From Sambucus nigra (Eukaryota; Streptophyta; Magnoliopsida; Dipsacales; Adoxaceae), in NCBI GenBank assembly GCA_949130495.1, contig OX422219.1, positions 266,709,111-266,773,110 of the forward strand: a stretch of DNA of 64,000 nucleotides, in the 5' to 3' direction. How positions within the stretch are numbered: position 1 is the first letter of the stretch; every line of letters starts with the position of its first letter. The position numbers and the translations under genes were made by a program. This document shows positions 1 to 14,098 of the stretch, piece after piece. The notes below the pieces were generated by a model that was not told the origin of the DNA, did not search any database, and saw only the letters and a program-made list of their open reading frames with translations.

Positions 1-520
1 AGGGGAAAATTAAGGCGAGATAGAGAAATTTGAAAATATTAGATTTATAAGTGTGCATAACTTATTAAAAGGAGTTTTGGATGTTAATTTCTGAACATTG
101 TATTTTCGGGGCCAAGTGAGCGAATTCGGGTATAACGGTTGAGGGTCGCCTAGGTAATAAAATTTATTAAGGAGTAATTAATTGAATTTGATTAGTGATA
201 TTGATTCGTGTATAATTTTAGGGCTATTTCTATGAGGGCTTAGGCACGAATTTAGCCGAATTAATTTATCATTGGGTTATATAATAAATTAAGGAATATT
301 AAAAAATAGAAAGGGTGTTAACCTTAATATGTGGGATTTGAGGAATAAATTCTACAGGACGAGATTTCGGGCAGAAGGTGTAAGTCCGGGTAATATCGTT
401 GGGTGACACAATGTGAGTAATAAATAAATAATTGTGAGAATTATTTCAATATCAAGTCGGTATATAGACTTGGCATTGATGGGCTAGTGTTACAGTAATT
501 GTGCTCGGGTAGCGTGGAAT

Positions 521-576
<56 letters not shown>

Positions 577-1860
577 TTGTTTGATTTATAAATATTTGTG
601 TGAATATTATTTATAGGAAAGCATACCTCTCTAGTCCTATCATGGGAGGTTGTGCAATGTGGGTAAATCCGCTGGTTTGAGCAACAAGGTGAGTATAGTC
701 CCCATGTCATAGTGTCTGTATTGTTAGGGGTGAGAAGTCTCGGGTATGAGTTGGTCTCATTTCCGGGGAGAACTATGGTTGCCTCCACTGCGTTTATTTT
801 ATTTTCTGATTTGGGGAGCTAACCGTGTCAGGGGTTCGGGTGGATGAGTATACCTGGAAATGATACCATTTTAGAGAACATCCAGTGAGTGCCTACTCGG
901 GAGGATGGTTATATATATTTACTGCATGTGCGTGAATGTTGTAAATCATCGATACGTAGATATAGTGCGAATGAATATATACGAGTAAAATACATGTTGT
1001 GAATTGTGTTGATATTTCATATAACTCTATGATAGTGCTATATGGTCCCCAAAGAGAAGATTGATTAAGTTAATGTGAAATAACTTATAAATCATATATT
1101 AAATATACTCAGGCTAGAATAGTGTGACAGTAAGGATATAGTCGAGAACTAGTTGCGGGGTAGGTGACTAGGTGGATTATATTAGAAAGAGTTGGGCGTG
1201 CATAATAGTTGAGGGTGATCCGGTCCTCAAGGTAGTGCGACACGATCTTAAATATGAAGAGCATTCATGCATTTTAATTTACTGCAATTTAATTCACTTC
1301 TAAATATTTTCAAAATGTTTTAGCTTCTAACCATTGCTATAAAATATTTTCAAAACCTTTTAAGTGTCCATCCACAAGGACGCCAGAATTTTTATATTCC
1401 AAAGTTACACAGCTGCGACATATGTTAATGTTGCAGGATTTTGACTTAGCCTCTCTAGTCATTTCATTAATAGATTAGGATGCAGTTAGTATTTCTTATG
1501 GGCATGTCGCCCTAGTTTCTCATTTTTTACTCACTTCATGTACCCATTTTATTATTCTTGTGATCTATATTTTTGATATGGGTTTTGTAGTCGGTGGTTT
1601 TCTTGTCAAGGTTTGTAACTATTCATTTTAGTGTTGTTTGATTCAGTGATTGTGTGAGTGGTTTATTATATATTCTTTCGCATGTTATTAATATTGTTAA
1701 ATAAAAGAGGATAAAATTTGGCACTATGTCTTTTGGATACTAGGTGGTTAGTAAGTTTTAAGAAGGTTTTCGACTGTGATGCTAAGAATGAACCATATGA
1801 GATTCCTGTTTAATTTGATATAGGACTGATCAACTAGTTTTTACTAGGCGGGGTGTCACA
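1..1860 (+). repeat. Gypsy-type LTR remnant (3' part), + strand
   Basis: This is AT-rich non-coding DNA that ends in GGGGTGTCACA, the usual 3' end of plant Ty3/gypsy LTRs (GGGGTGTYACA). The next recognisable sequence is gypsy pol, so this is taken as the 5' LTR of the degenerate element to its right; its start lies outside the window. Positions about 690-880 (blocks such as agtccccatgtcatagt, tatgagttggtctcat and cgtgtcagg) resemble, in reverse complement, a block of the LTRs at 13620-13900 and 20520-20790, so it belongs to the same broad LTR group. No primer-binding site follows 1860, which implies an internal deletion that removed the PBS, gag and protease. That it pairs with the LTR at 4861-7272 is inferred from position; the two are clearly diverged. 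Confidence 0.55.
524..568. repeat. (AT)n microsatellite
   Basis: An uninterrupted AT dinucleotide run of about 45 bp lies inside the LTR remnant. A Tyr/Ile-rich reading frame crossing it on the minus strand is an artefact of the repeat. Confidence 0.95.
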
Positions 1861-4860
1861 GTACAATATCGTGCTTGAAAGGAAGGTCGATCACGCATTT
1901 TTATTACATGGAGGAGGACACCTATGATGTCTTTGTAATAAATTGCGGTTGTTAAAAAGTAGACTAACACGTTTCGAGAGATTCTAGGGTTAACATTGAG
2001 TAGAGAAATTGAGTTTATGATTTATTTGGCTCCGGGCACTTGACCAATAGGCCGAGCACCATATCGTATGGATACGTTAGAGATGAGAGAGTTAAGAGAG
2101 AAGATTCAGAAGTTACTGGGGTTGAGATTTATCTGGAGGAGTAATTCATTGTGGGGAGATTTGTTCCTCTTCGTAAATAAGAAGGATGGATCTTTGAAAT
2201 TATGTTTTGATTGTCGAGAGTTGAACAAGGTCAATATACGAAAAAAGTATTTATTATCCCATATTGATGAATTGTTTGACTAGTTGATGGGTGCTTCGTA
2301 CTTTCTGAAGATTCATTTGAGGTTGGGCTACCACTAATTGAAGATACAGGAGCAAGGTGTCCAGAAATATCATTTTTTATGATATGTGCATCTTGTGAGT
2401 TTATGGTTATGCCATTGGACTAATCAATGTACTAATAGGGTTTATGGACTTGATGAACCGTGTGTTCAGGCAGTTCTTGGATCAATTTGTCATCGTGTTC
2501 ATAGATGGCATCCCGATTTATTCTCGAGCTGCATGTGAGTACACTCAACACTTGTGGATAGTCTTATAGACGTTACAATTCGATAAACTTTATTCTAAGT
2601 TCGGTAAATATGGATTTTGGTTGAGAGAGGTGAATTTATTAAGTCACACTATGATAGAAGTAGGGATCTTTATGGATCGAGTAAGGTATCAACAATGTTG
2701 GAGTGATGAGTGCCCATGACACCTACAGAGGTGCATAGTTTTGTAGGATTGATAGGTTATTATTATCGATTAATACAGGGCTTCTCAAATATATCTGGTC
2801 TTTTGACAGACTTGATGAAGAAGGGGGTGCCATTTATTTGGGATGATTATTTCTAATAGGCCTTTGATGAGTTGAAGGTCAAGTTGACTTAAACTTTGCT
2901 ACTCGCTTTACCTCATAGTTGGGTGGATTACATAGTTTATATCGATTCCTTGATAGTGGTACTTGGGGGTGTTTAAATGCATGAGGAGAGGCATATAGGT
3001 TATGCTTCCTAAATTCTTAAGCCTCATGTGGGGAATTACGATACACATCATTTCGAGTTAATAACAATTTTATTTTCCCTTTGGAATGGAGGAATTAGGT
3101 ATTAAGGGAGATATTCCTTCTTTTCACAGACCATAAGATCTTCCAGTATATGTTCATGCATAAGGAGTTGAACACGAGATAACCTCGATGTCTAGAGTTC
3201 ATAAAAGACTACCAGTTTGATATTCAGTATCACTTGGTCAAGGAAAATGTAGTTGTAGACGCCTTGAGCCGTAGGCCGACAATTCCAAAGTTGGAAAATT
3301 TGGTAGGTAAAGTGGGTTCTCTTTGCACAAAGGATAAGTTGGCACATGACTTTATGGAAATTCTTACCTTCACACATGAGATCATAATTAACATTATCAA
3401 GGCACATGTAGGGGATCCTTCTTTTCAGGAGAAGGTGAGGCAATTGTTGACTGGGGGTAATGAGTTGTATTAGATAGAACCAAATGGATGTTTACGATTA
3501 CATGGTAGATTAATGGTACCCAAGGATGAGGAGTTATGCCAAGCTATGTTGACTGAGATGCATGGGTCGAATTTTACAATACGCCCTAGTGAGGATAAGA
3601 TATACTAGGATATGAGGCGCCTGTACTGGTGGGTAGGCATGAAGACGGACATTGTATTATTTGTATCCAAGTGTACTATTTTCCAAATGGTTAAGGTAGA
3701 TCATTATAGGAATGAAAGTGTTCAAAAGCCTATTGGAATTCTAGTGTGGAAATGGGATAGCATTTTCATGGATTTTATTATTAGGCTACATATGTCGCAG
3801 TGGGGAAATGATTCCATTTAGGTCATAATGGATATTTTAATTAAGATGACAACTTTCTACCGGTTCAGAAATATTTCACTTCGGATTACTATACCCGATT
3901 TTTCATATATGAGATTATAAGATTGCATGGTGTACCATTAGATAATATGTTCGACAGGGACGAGATGCAAGTGTCCCATTTTGGAGGAGTTTCCTGTAGG
4001 CATTGGGGACGGATTTGGGGTTGAGTATTTCATACCACCCATAAACGGATGGATCAACTAAGCAGGTGAACCAGGTACTAGAGGATATTCTCTGAGAATG
4101 CATTTTAGACTTTAATGGTAGTTAGGAGCCATACTTACCATTGGTGGAGCTTGCTTACAATAATAATTACCAACATATGATTTTCATGGAACTATTTGAC
4201 GCTTTGTAAGGGAGGTCTTGACATTCTCCAACTTGTTGGATGGAGGTGGGAGATAGCAAGATTCTTGGACCCAAGTTTATTTAAAACACCTCAGAGTAGG
4301 TAGAGCTTATTAAAGAGAGTATGGAGACTATCTAGAGTTGGTAGAAGAGACACGTGAATTTGGGGAGGAGGAACATAGCGTTTTCTATTAGGGATCATAT
4401 GTATCTTTATGTGTCTCCCACCAAGGGAATGATGTATTTAGGGAAGAAGGGGAAGTTATCTCCGCGTTATGTGTGGTAATTCACCCTCATTGATTACATT
4501 AGATTAATTGCGTATCGTTCAGACATTTTAGATCATTTCCTGCAGGTGCATGATGTATTCCATGCCTCTATTTTATGAAAATTACTAGGAGCCCTTTGGC
4601 ATACCAGAACATTGATCTCAATGAGACAAAGCTTCAGCTCGACACGAGGTACGAGGAGAAGTCGATTACTATCTTGGATTGTAGGGAACAAGTTCTTCGC
4701 TTCAATGTTATTCCTTTAGTGTGTGTCTAGTCGGGGAACCATAATGAGGAAGAGTCGATATGGGAGAGGGAGGATGATATGAGGGCGTAATGTCTCGAAC
4801 TCTTCTAGTTAGGTGTATATCGAATTTCGATGACAAAATTTCTTTATTAATGTAGAAGAA
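1861..4860 (+). pseudogene. Degenerate Ty3/gypsy pol (RT, RNase H, integrase)
   Basis: This is the remnant of a plant Ty3/gypsy polyprotein that once copied element RNA and integrated the cDNA. Read across frames, the order is canonical. A linker EIEFMIYLAPGT lies near 2005, followed by APYRM and the RT N-terminus with [18 protein letters not shown] (about 2185-2235). The RT block FLKIHLRLGYH is near 2302 and the active-site region FIDGIPIYS near 2498. The RNase H end TDHKIFQYMF is near 3130 and VVVDALSRRP near 3250. Integrase RRLYWWVGMK is near 3615 and WKWDSIFMDF near 3750, and WEREDDMRA lies at 4760, just before a TAA. It is dead: there are many stops and frameshifts, the second Asp of the RT YxDD/FxDD motif is Gly, and a Cys of the integrase zinc site is Phe (CTIF). 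Gag and protease are missing. The WEREDDMRA-type C-terminus suits a Tekay-like chromovirus, but that lineage call is from memory of the family. Confidence 0.9.
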
Positions 4861-7272
<2,412 letters not shown>

Positions 7273-7299
7273 TTTTTTTTCCTTTCACGCAGAAAGTCA

Positions 7300-7960
7300 C
7301 TCTATTGATGGATAAGTGCCCTAAAACACTTTATTAGATTAATAGGATGAGGAATATACCTTATACTTCAACGGTGGGTAACCTTATGTATGCTATGATG
7401 TGAACATCATTGGATATCTACTTTGTTGTTAGCATGATCAGTAGCTGTCAATCTAATCAAAGCGAGGAACATTGGCTTACAGTAGAACACATTCTCAAGT
7501 ATCTAAAAAGGAAATAGAGATTATGTGTTGGTCTACTCAATGTATAGTCTTATATCGTTTAGGTACAAAGAGTCAGATTTTTAGCTAGATAAAGTTTCCA
7601 AGAATCTACTTTAGGATTTGTATTTAATCTAGGTCATAGAGCTAACAGTTAGAGGAGTGTTAAGCAATCACGTATTTCTTGACATCACCATAGAGGGTGA
7701 AGTTGTTGATACTTTATAGGAGACTATATAGACTATATGGCATATGATCTTTTAAAGTGACATGGGGCTGAGGCTACTTAAGTGAAATTGGCCATTACAT
7801 TGTATTATGCTAATAACAGAACAATTGCAACTTTGAGAGAACCTAGAACCCATAAAATAAATATGCACATTGAGCGTGGGTATCGCCTGGTTTGAGGGAT
7901 CAAATAAGGTATGTGATATTTTTGTGACCAAGATTGCATCGGATAGCAATTAGTTAATCT
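7300..7960 (+). pseudogene. Ty1/copia RT C-terminus and RNase H remnant
   Basis: The translation across frames follows the end of copia pol. VGNLMYAMM lies near 7374, EEHWLTVEHILKYLKRK near 7468, ESTLGFVFNLG near 7600, RSVKQSRIS near 7652, and YYANNRTIATLREPRTHKI followed by HIE between about 7800 and 7875. These match the copia pattern VGSLMYAM, EHW..VKHILKYL, KSTSGYVF, SWRSVKQ, and the final ..AI..AKEP..H...KHIE of RNase H. Stops and frameshifts are present throughout, so it is not expressed as a protein. The upstream pol, including the catalytic RT motifs, is absent; the fragment starts shortly after the gypsy LTR ends. An LTR-like sequence follows downstream, as expected for the 3' end of a copia element. 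Confidence 0.85.
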
Positions 7961-8049
7961 TTGTACAAATAGGACTATTGATTTCATGTAGACGAATTGG
8001 TTATTAGATGCATAGGAACATATTTTTAGGACTAAATAAGACATTGGGG

Positions 8050-9556
8050 GCGTTTTATTTTTAAATCTTAATTTATGACATTTATTATTTATTAATAAAT
8101 GACAGTAAAAAACTCATTCGAATTATGAATCATATTTGTGGGAATGCCTTATATTTGTTTATAAATAGATTGTATAAGTCTGTCAACTATACTTCGTAGG
8201 AATTTCGATGAGTTGGGTTTGACTCGATCACTAAAGATTAAAATGACAGTACTAGTATGAGTGGGAAATTCACAACCTAGATAGGTAGTTGGCATCCTTT
8301 TGGTAAAGATGCGTGTATCATCTTAGTACTATATCTTAACTATGGGAACTTGTCTGATGGTTCATGAAATCCACTTATATTTCTAGGAAGATTGTACCAC
8401 TAGATCAAGAATGTATTGAACAATATCAAGGGCGATATTTAAATCTATGTTCTTACTACGTTAACCCTATAAAATTTCACAAGTTTGCAAAGGGTGCAAA
8501 GATTCTTAATCTCGAGAGATATGGGGAGTAGAATATTCACATAATTTTATCTTTGATTTTCTGTGGGTGAGATTAAATTTATAAGGTCAATAATATTGAT
8601 AGGTTGGTTAATATTTATGTGAATATGTGTGACATCATATTCCGAAATGATTCGTGTCCTATAGATATTCTGGATCGTGATAGCATTTAATAATCTTATA
8701 AGTTTTAATTCTACACGTAAATAGGATCAGTGGATCTTATAATCAATACAGTTTCTAGAAGATTAATCTTTACATAAATGAATAAATAATTTTTTGTTGA
8801 AAATCGATTTGCAAAAAAAATAATTTCACCAACGGGTATTGAATGCTTAACACGAGGACTTATATTATGTGGTATATAACTTCGCAAATAAGGCCACGAT
8901 ATTCGTGTAATTTTGAGATAATTTAATTGGAGGCATTTATAATTATTTATTGGAATTAATTACATTTTAATAGAGAAGAAATAAATTATAGGGCAAATTT
9001 TATGATTTTCATGTTTCTATTTGGAACCCAATTTAATTATTTTCTTCGGGGCCCTAGTATAGTCCACATACAAAATAAAAAAATACCAAAACTCTTTGGA
9101 AACCCTGGGCCCACAACCACTTCATGTATTTATATATATAGGGCAAGGGAATTGGTTTAAGATGATGGAACACTTCTAAGGGTTAGAGAGAGAGAGAGAG
9201 CGAAAACACTATTTGCATTTTTATGCAGGGTGCTAATAAAGAAAGTCTTTTTCTCTTATTTCACCTTGTTTTCATCTACGAAATTTCCCACACATATAGC
9301 TTGCTTTGGGCGGATCAAATACTAAAATATCTAAGTTTTTTGCACATATAAGCAAGTATTTTAAGATGTTTAAATATCAACATCCTGTTCTTCCCCAACT
9401 CTATCTTTTATATTGGATCACCAACAAGATCCGCAAATTTATGGTGATCTAAACCCTAAATCTAGTTAAATAGATCTAATTCACCTTGTTTTGCTTTCTA
9501 AAATATGATAAATTAAGGTCGTTTGGAATTTATTTTTATTATCAATCCTAAAAGTG
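8050..9556 (+). repeat. Ty1/copia LTR-like sequence
   Basis: This non-coding stretch follows the copia RNase H remnant, after a purine-rich segment ACATTGGGGG at 8041. It has promoter-like content: a TATA element (tatttatatatatagg, 9127-9142) followed by a GA microsatellite (about 9186-9201) and a T-rich leader. The right side, near 9545-9556 (atcaatcctaaaagtgg), looks like an LTR end running into a worn PBS. Exact borders were not proven. There is no long open frame. A comparison with a second LTR copy would be decisive. Confidence 0.5.
9127..9142 (+). promoter_or_regulatory. TATA box of the copia-like LTR
   Basis: The element tatttatatatatagg lies about 45 bp upstream of a purine-rich GA run within the LTR-like block. 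It is the expected core promoter of an LTR on the + strand. This is based on sequence and position only. Confidence 0.4.
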
Positions 9557-9559
9557 GCC

Positions 9560-10385
9560 CTACTTTTTTATCCTTTATTAGTGACATGTTTATACTAATC
9601 CTCATTAATATTGCAACTAACATCAGGTATCGTAACATCGATATCTAGCTGAATTTCATCTTGTATAGGCAGTTCAGAACAAACTACTTGGTATTTCCTA
9701 CTTTTATATCAAAAGATAATCTTATTATTAGGTTTGTAGTCCATATCATCGTCCTCTAAGAATCGACCATTAGTTCTCCCTTTAGTGTTTATGATTATAA
9801 AATAGATTACCTTTGGCTCTTTTCGAGTAACTTATAAAAAGACATTACTTTTTCCTTGATTCTAACTTCCCTGGATCCTTCCTGAGCACGTGTTCCACAA
9901 TATCCTAAATTCGAACATGTCCTACACTAGATTTGTACCCACTTCATAGTTTTATGGGAGTTGTTGAGGCCAATTTAAAAGGAACCTAGTTCAGTAAATA
10001 AGTAATTATATCCGAAGAAAACCCAACAAGAACCCAGTATATCTGAAATATCATAATGGATCTAACGATGTCCAAAACAGTCGTATTCCTTCTCTCTGAT
10101 ACACCATTTTATTGTGGAGTTTTTGGTGCAAACAACTAGGATATATCCCCAATACTAATAAATGATTCCTAAACTATCCTGCGAGGTACTCACTATGAGA
10201 GCACTAAATTAAAACCATGATTTACGTAATGGTTTTAGTTGGGTATTTTTATTTAAAAAAATATTTTTTCCCATTTTAATGAGAATCATGTATGATAATG
10301 ATTTCATTACTTCAAATACTCCAACTGTTTTTTGATTCCACATAGTAAGTGATCTGGTCTATAGATCACCAGTTATTCTGAGAAA
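9560..10385 (-). pseudogene. Ty1/copia integrase remnant
   Basis: Read on the minus strand, this is the second half of a copia integrase. SEYLAG (for GGEYLS) lies near 10195. Next comes PQ*NGVSERRNTTVLDIVRSI at about 10125-10065, the hallmark copia TPQxNGVAERRNRTLLDMVRSM block. It continues through a VPFKL..TTPIKL segment and an RI*DIVEHVLRKDPGKLESR segment, then a variable linker toward 9560. Stops replace conserved codons (the residue before NGV, and a Trp in RIWG). It runs opposite to the copia RNase H at 7300-7960, so the two come from different insertions or from an inversion. It abuts the gypsy protease end at about 10385. Confidence 0.8.
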
Positions 10386-11860
10386 TATAAATTTTCTCGT
10401 TCAGTCTTACATGGAGAGGTAATAAGTCAACCAACAACTCCTTTTCACCTATTCGCACCACGCACTCCCTATACACCTTATCAATAAAAAGCAATCCCCC
10501 ACTAGAGTAATGATCATTAAACCAAAATCTAATGATGATAATGGCTTATTAAGATGTAACAGATAAAGAAGAGATACAAACGAATGTGTAGAACTAGGAT
10601 CTATCATCATATAAGCCTCTTTATCACAAATAGAAGGTGTACCCATCACTATGTTAGGCATAGCTTGTGCATCTTGTTGCGTCAGTGCAAACATTCTGCC
10701 TTGGCCTTGGTTTTGAGACACACCTCCTCTACCTCCCCTGTGTACTTTTGGTGTAGAAATCCTATCTCCTACTGTTATACTCCCAACTAAAGTTGTAGCT
10801 CCCATCGCTAGACAATTATTTTGTAAGTGCCCAGGTTGATGACAATGGAAATGTAAAGGTGCCGTCTCCGCTATTGTACACTCTCGAGAAATGTGCCCTT
10901 GACCACCACATCTAAAACAAAATACGACCCTTGGGCCCATCGCAGATACATTTTCTGACTAACTCATCCCAGTCCTTCCACCACGAACTTGAAATATTCC
11001 ATGTGCACTTCTTTTATTTTTAAATTCTTGGCCCTTAGATACTCCTTGCGCTACACCTTGAGATGAGGTTCCCGTCTCCCATCCATATGACTTCATACAA
11101 TCATGTTTAGCTTTCTTGACTTTTCAGATACCATAGCTATGTCCACGAGATCCACATAATCTGTGATATTCATATTAGAAACCATATTTTTTTTATATCA
11201 ACATTCAACCCAGACTGAAACCGATCGCTTTTAATTTCTTCTATCCTCACCAAATCAAGAGCAAATCTGGATAAGGATATAAACAATTTTTCATACTCTG
11301 CCACCGTTCGGGGTCCTTGTTTCACAGCATGATAAATTCTTCCTCTTTCTCCTTCCTGTAAAGCCTTAGGATGTTTTCTTCAAAGAAAACATTCACAAAC
11401 CTTTACCATGTAGTTGGTGGAGGATTTGCTGGCACTAGTCCCCCAATCGTAGTAAGTAACCTCTTTGTAGCATCCCACCATAACTTTGCATCATCCTCCA
11501 ATCTAAAGGTCACTAACAAAACCTTCTGTTCATCTCACACTTCCATCACCATGAATATTGTTTCCATTTTTCTAATCCACCCCTCTGCCACTAACTGATC
11601 AGTAGTCCCCGTAAATGCTAGAGGACTTAACTTCATGAACCTCTCATGCAATTTATCCCTATCACCGCCATGTACTCCACCTCTTGATTCTTCCACCAAT
11701 TATGTCACAACACGTAATATTCTTCCCACAACATCAATAGGTTGTTGTTTCAACTCTGGTTCATCCATTTCAATATGTCTATGTCCTTGCTGACTATTAG
11801 GTACATAGGATGCCTCACCCTCTACTCAATCATACAGCTCGTGTGGATTCATCACTCACT
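10386..11860 (-). pseudogene. Ty3/gypsy gag and start of protease
   Basis: This is the gag and the beginning of pro of a plant gypsy element, minus strand. The gag N-terminal half contains FMKLSPLAFTGTTDQLVAE followed by WIRKME (about 11650-11560), then LEDDAKLWWDATKR near 11500, matching the retrotrans_gag pattern. A first zinc knuckle is intact, CFRCGGQGHISREC (CX2CX4HX4C, near 10915-10870); the second has lost its first Cys (HFHCHQPGHLQNNC). The protease start MMIDPSSTHSFVS near 10600 matches plant DxGSTHSF, but the active-site triad reads D-P-S. Stops and frameshifts interrupt gag. The fragment ends near 10385, where the copia integrase begins. Its PBS and split LTR lie immediately to the right (12001-12168 and 22461-24800). 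Confidence 0.88.
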
Positions 11861-12000
11861 ACAATATAATTAACTCAAATAAAATACAATAGCATCAGTT
11901 TAATATTAACATTGTTAGTCAAAATCCAGATGCATAGCAAACTAACATTCTAGTGTCCACTGCCAATCTAGACCCTCACACCGAGTCCAAAACCTAATAA

Positions 12001-12016
12001 CCATGCTCAAATACCA
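12001..12016 (-). other. Primer-binding site (tRNA-iMet type), worn
   Basis: On the minus strand this reads TGGTATTTGAGCATGG, close to the TGGTATCAGAGC complement of the plant initiator-Met tRNA 3' end. It sits 3 nt beyond an LTR end (...GGTCGGGGCACGGCA on the minus strand, ending at 12020) and upstream of the gag at 11860-10386. It marks the 5' end of the outer minus-strand gypsy element. Confidence 0.7.
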
Positions 12017-12019
12017 AGT

Positions 12020-12168
12020 TGCCGTGCCCCGACCTAATTAAGTTAAACTCGTCCTTTTTAATTAGAGATAAATTACCTTAAACAATAAAGAATGCTTTAA
12101 TTTATATCTCTAAGAGAAAATAGCATAAGATTTTTATAAAGGCACGTGTAGATGAAAACATAATTACC
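12020..12168 (-). repeat. Outer gypsy 5' LTR, distal piece (split by insertion)
   Basis: This 149-bp segment lies between the PBS and the inserted element. On the minus strand it is the 3' end of the LTR (ends ...CGGCA). It is continued across the insertion by 22461-24800. The split is supported by the clean ends of the inserted element at 12169 and 22460 and by the near-duplicate flanks TTACC (12164-12168) and CTACC (22461-22465). Confidence 0.7.
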
Positions 12169-14063
12169 TGTAACACCCCGCTCAAAATAATAACCGGTGG
12201 CCAGCCCTATACTACATTAAATCAAGGGCCTCATATGGCTCAGTCTCAACATCAACTGGCGGTACTAAATAGTATAAGACTAACTACCCGATATCATATA
12301 AGAGAGGTGTTAAAATTAAATAAAATATGCAACAGACTACTAACCAACACTATAAGCTACTAACAAAGAAAATAAAGATGCATACAAGAACTATGATAAA
12401 TGAAACGAATAACTACAAATGAATATGCCTTAAATAAATAAACCCGAATAAGCTTTTGGGTCACAGACAATAAAATAACTGAAATGGAATAAATATAAAC
12501 ATTTATAAATATCCCTTGGGTGTAAACCCGATATACAATATGAATCCTACCTAGATTTTTAAAGAAGTAGGAAGCGACAACATTCTACATCCCGCAATAG
12601 TCTGCACCTGTCACGACTCCCAAGACTCTGGATGGAGGGCATCCGGCATCCATGCGATAGGACACCTGTAGTGATATATATATATACATGCAAGAGAGAA
12701 AAGTAAATGGGTCAGAGCCCGAGTTGTGAAAATATTTAGCAAGTGTTTTAACCGTGCATAATAAATATCAATGCACTTATTTCATAATTAAAGTGAAATC
12801 GCACTCTCGTGAAACCCCAACTCAGCTCTCCTCTAAGGGGGCGCACCTATTCACGTCCAGAATTTTTAGTTAAGTTACCCCACCTATAAGGACAACCTAA
12901 CTTACCATAGGCACAACCTATACCCAAGATTTTCCCTCCTATCATAACCCAAGAATCCAACTCTTCCTAAACACCTTTAATTATTTTTACAAACATATAT
13001 GCCATACTAGGCTTAATGGATTCCGGTTTATAATTTAATCAATTATAATTCTTAACAAGTTACCCATATACATTTGGGTTAAATCATATGATTTAATTTC
13101 TAAATAACATGCATAAAAAAGTATTATTGACAAAATTTCTCTCCAATCTCAACATTGCACTACGTTTCGTGCGTGGGGCGTCTCGCAAAGCGAAATCCAA
13201 ACAAGGAACCGCCCCGTTACACTACCCCTTGACAATGCCGATCCTAGAGATCCATTATGCCATACATACAATATTATAATACTAAAACTACTAAATTTGA
13301 TTTCCATATAAGAACAATCTCAAAATCTCCAATAACATCCGTGGGATGATGTAGCCGAAATATTCCTTAAATGCGATACATAAACCCCCAATAAACTAGT
13401 ACACCATAATCATCCAAGATGTACTCCATGAAAAATCCATATCCTTTCACCTATAGGATATATAAATATATATAGGCATTTATTCTAACCATATATATAT
13501 ATACAATCATCCATTCCCATGACCAAGTGTATATACCACATATGATGTACAATGGCCATACACAAAATATACCCGGCTATATATATCGCCGATAAACAAC
13601 ACCATGCTATCATCTTCCAGGGCATTACTCACATACCATCCTGGGGACCACGGACGAACTCAATATCACCGACATCGGGGCCAAACACACACACACGATG
13701 TCCCAGGAAGCGGTCATAGCTCCTAACCAGTCAATGAGACGAGACATACCCACCACGTCCCACCCCAAAAGAAACGCCTATCACATAATAACACCATGGA
13801 TAACTATGACTTGGGGAATATCCACACCCTGCTCCTTGAGCCAGGATGCCCACCCTCTGCGCCGAAACTTCCCAATGATAGCATGAGCGGGGTATGATTA
13901 ACCACATAAGTTTATATATCGTTCACATGCACAATATATACACATCCATATGATCCCATCATATGATCAAACATTAAACAATGACACACGGTTTAGATAT
14001 TCACAACACAAATATATCCATATATTCATATCCATACAGATATATATACATATATTCACATAT

Positions 14064-14098
<35 letters not shown>

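Noticed and set aside
441..788. Minus-strand 115-codon frame with a Tyr/Ile run
   Set aside because: It is generated by the (AT)n microsatellite and LTR sequence; no domain.
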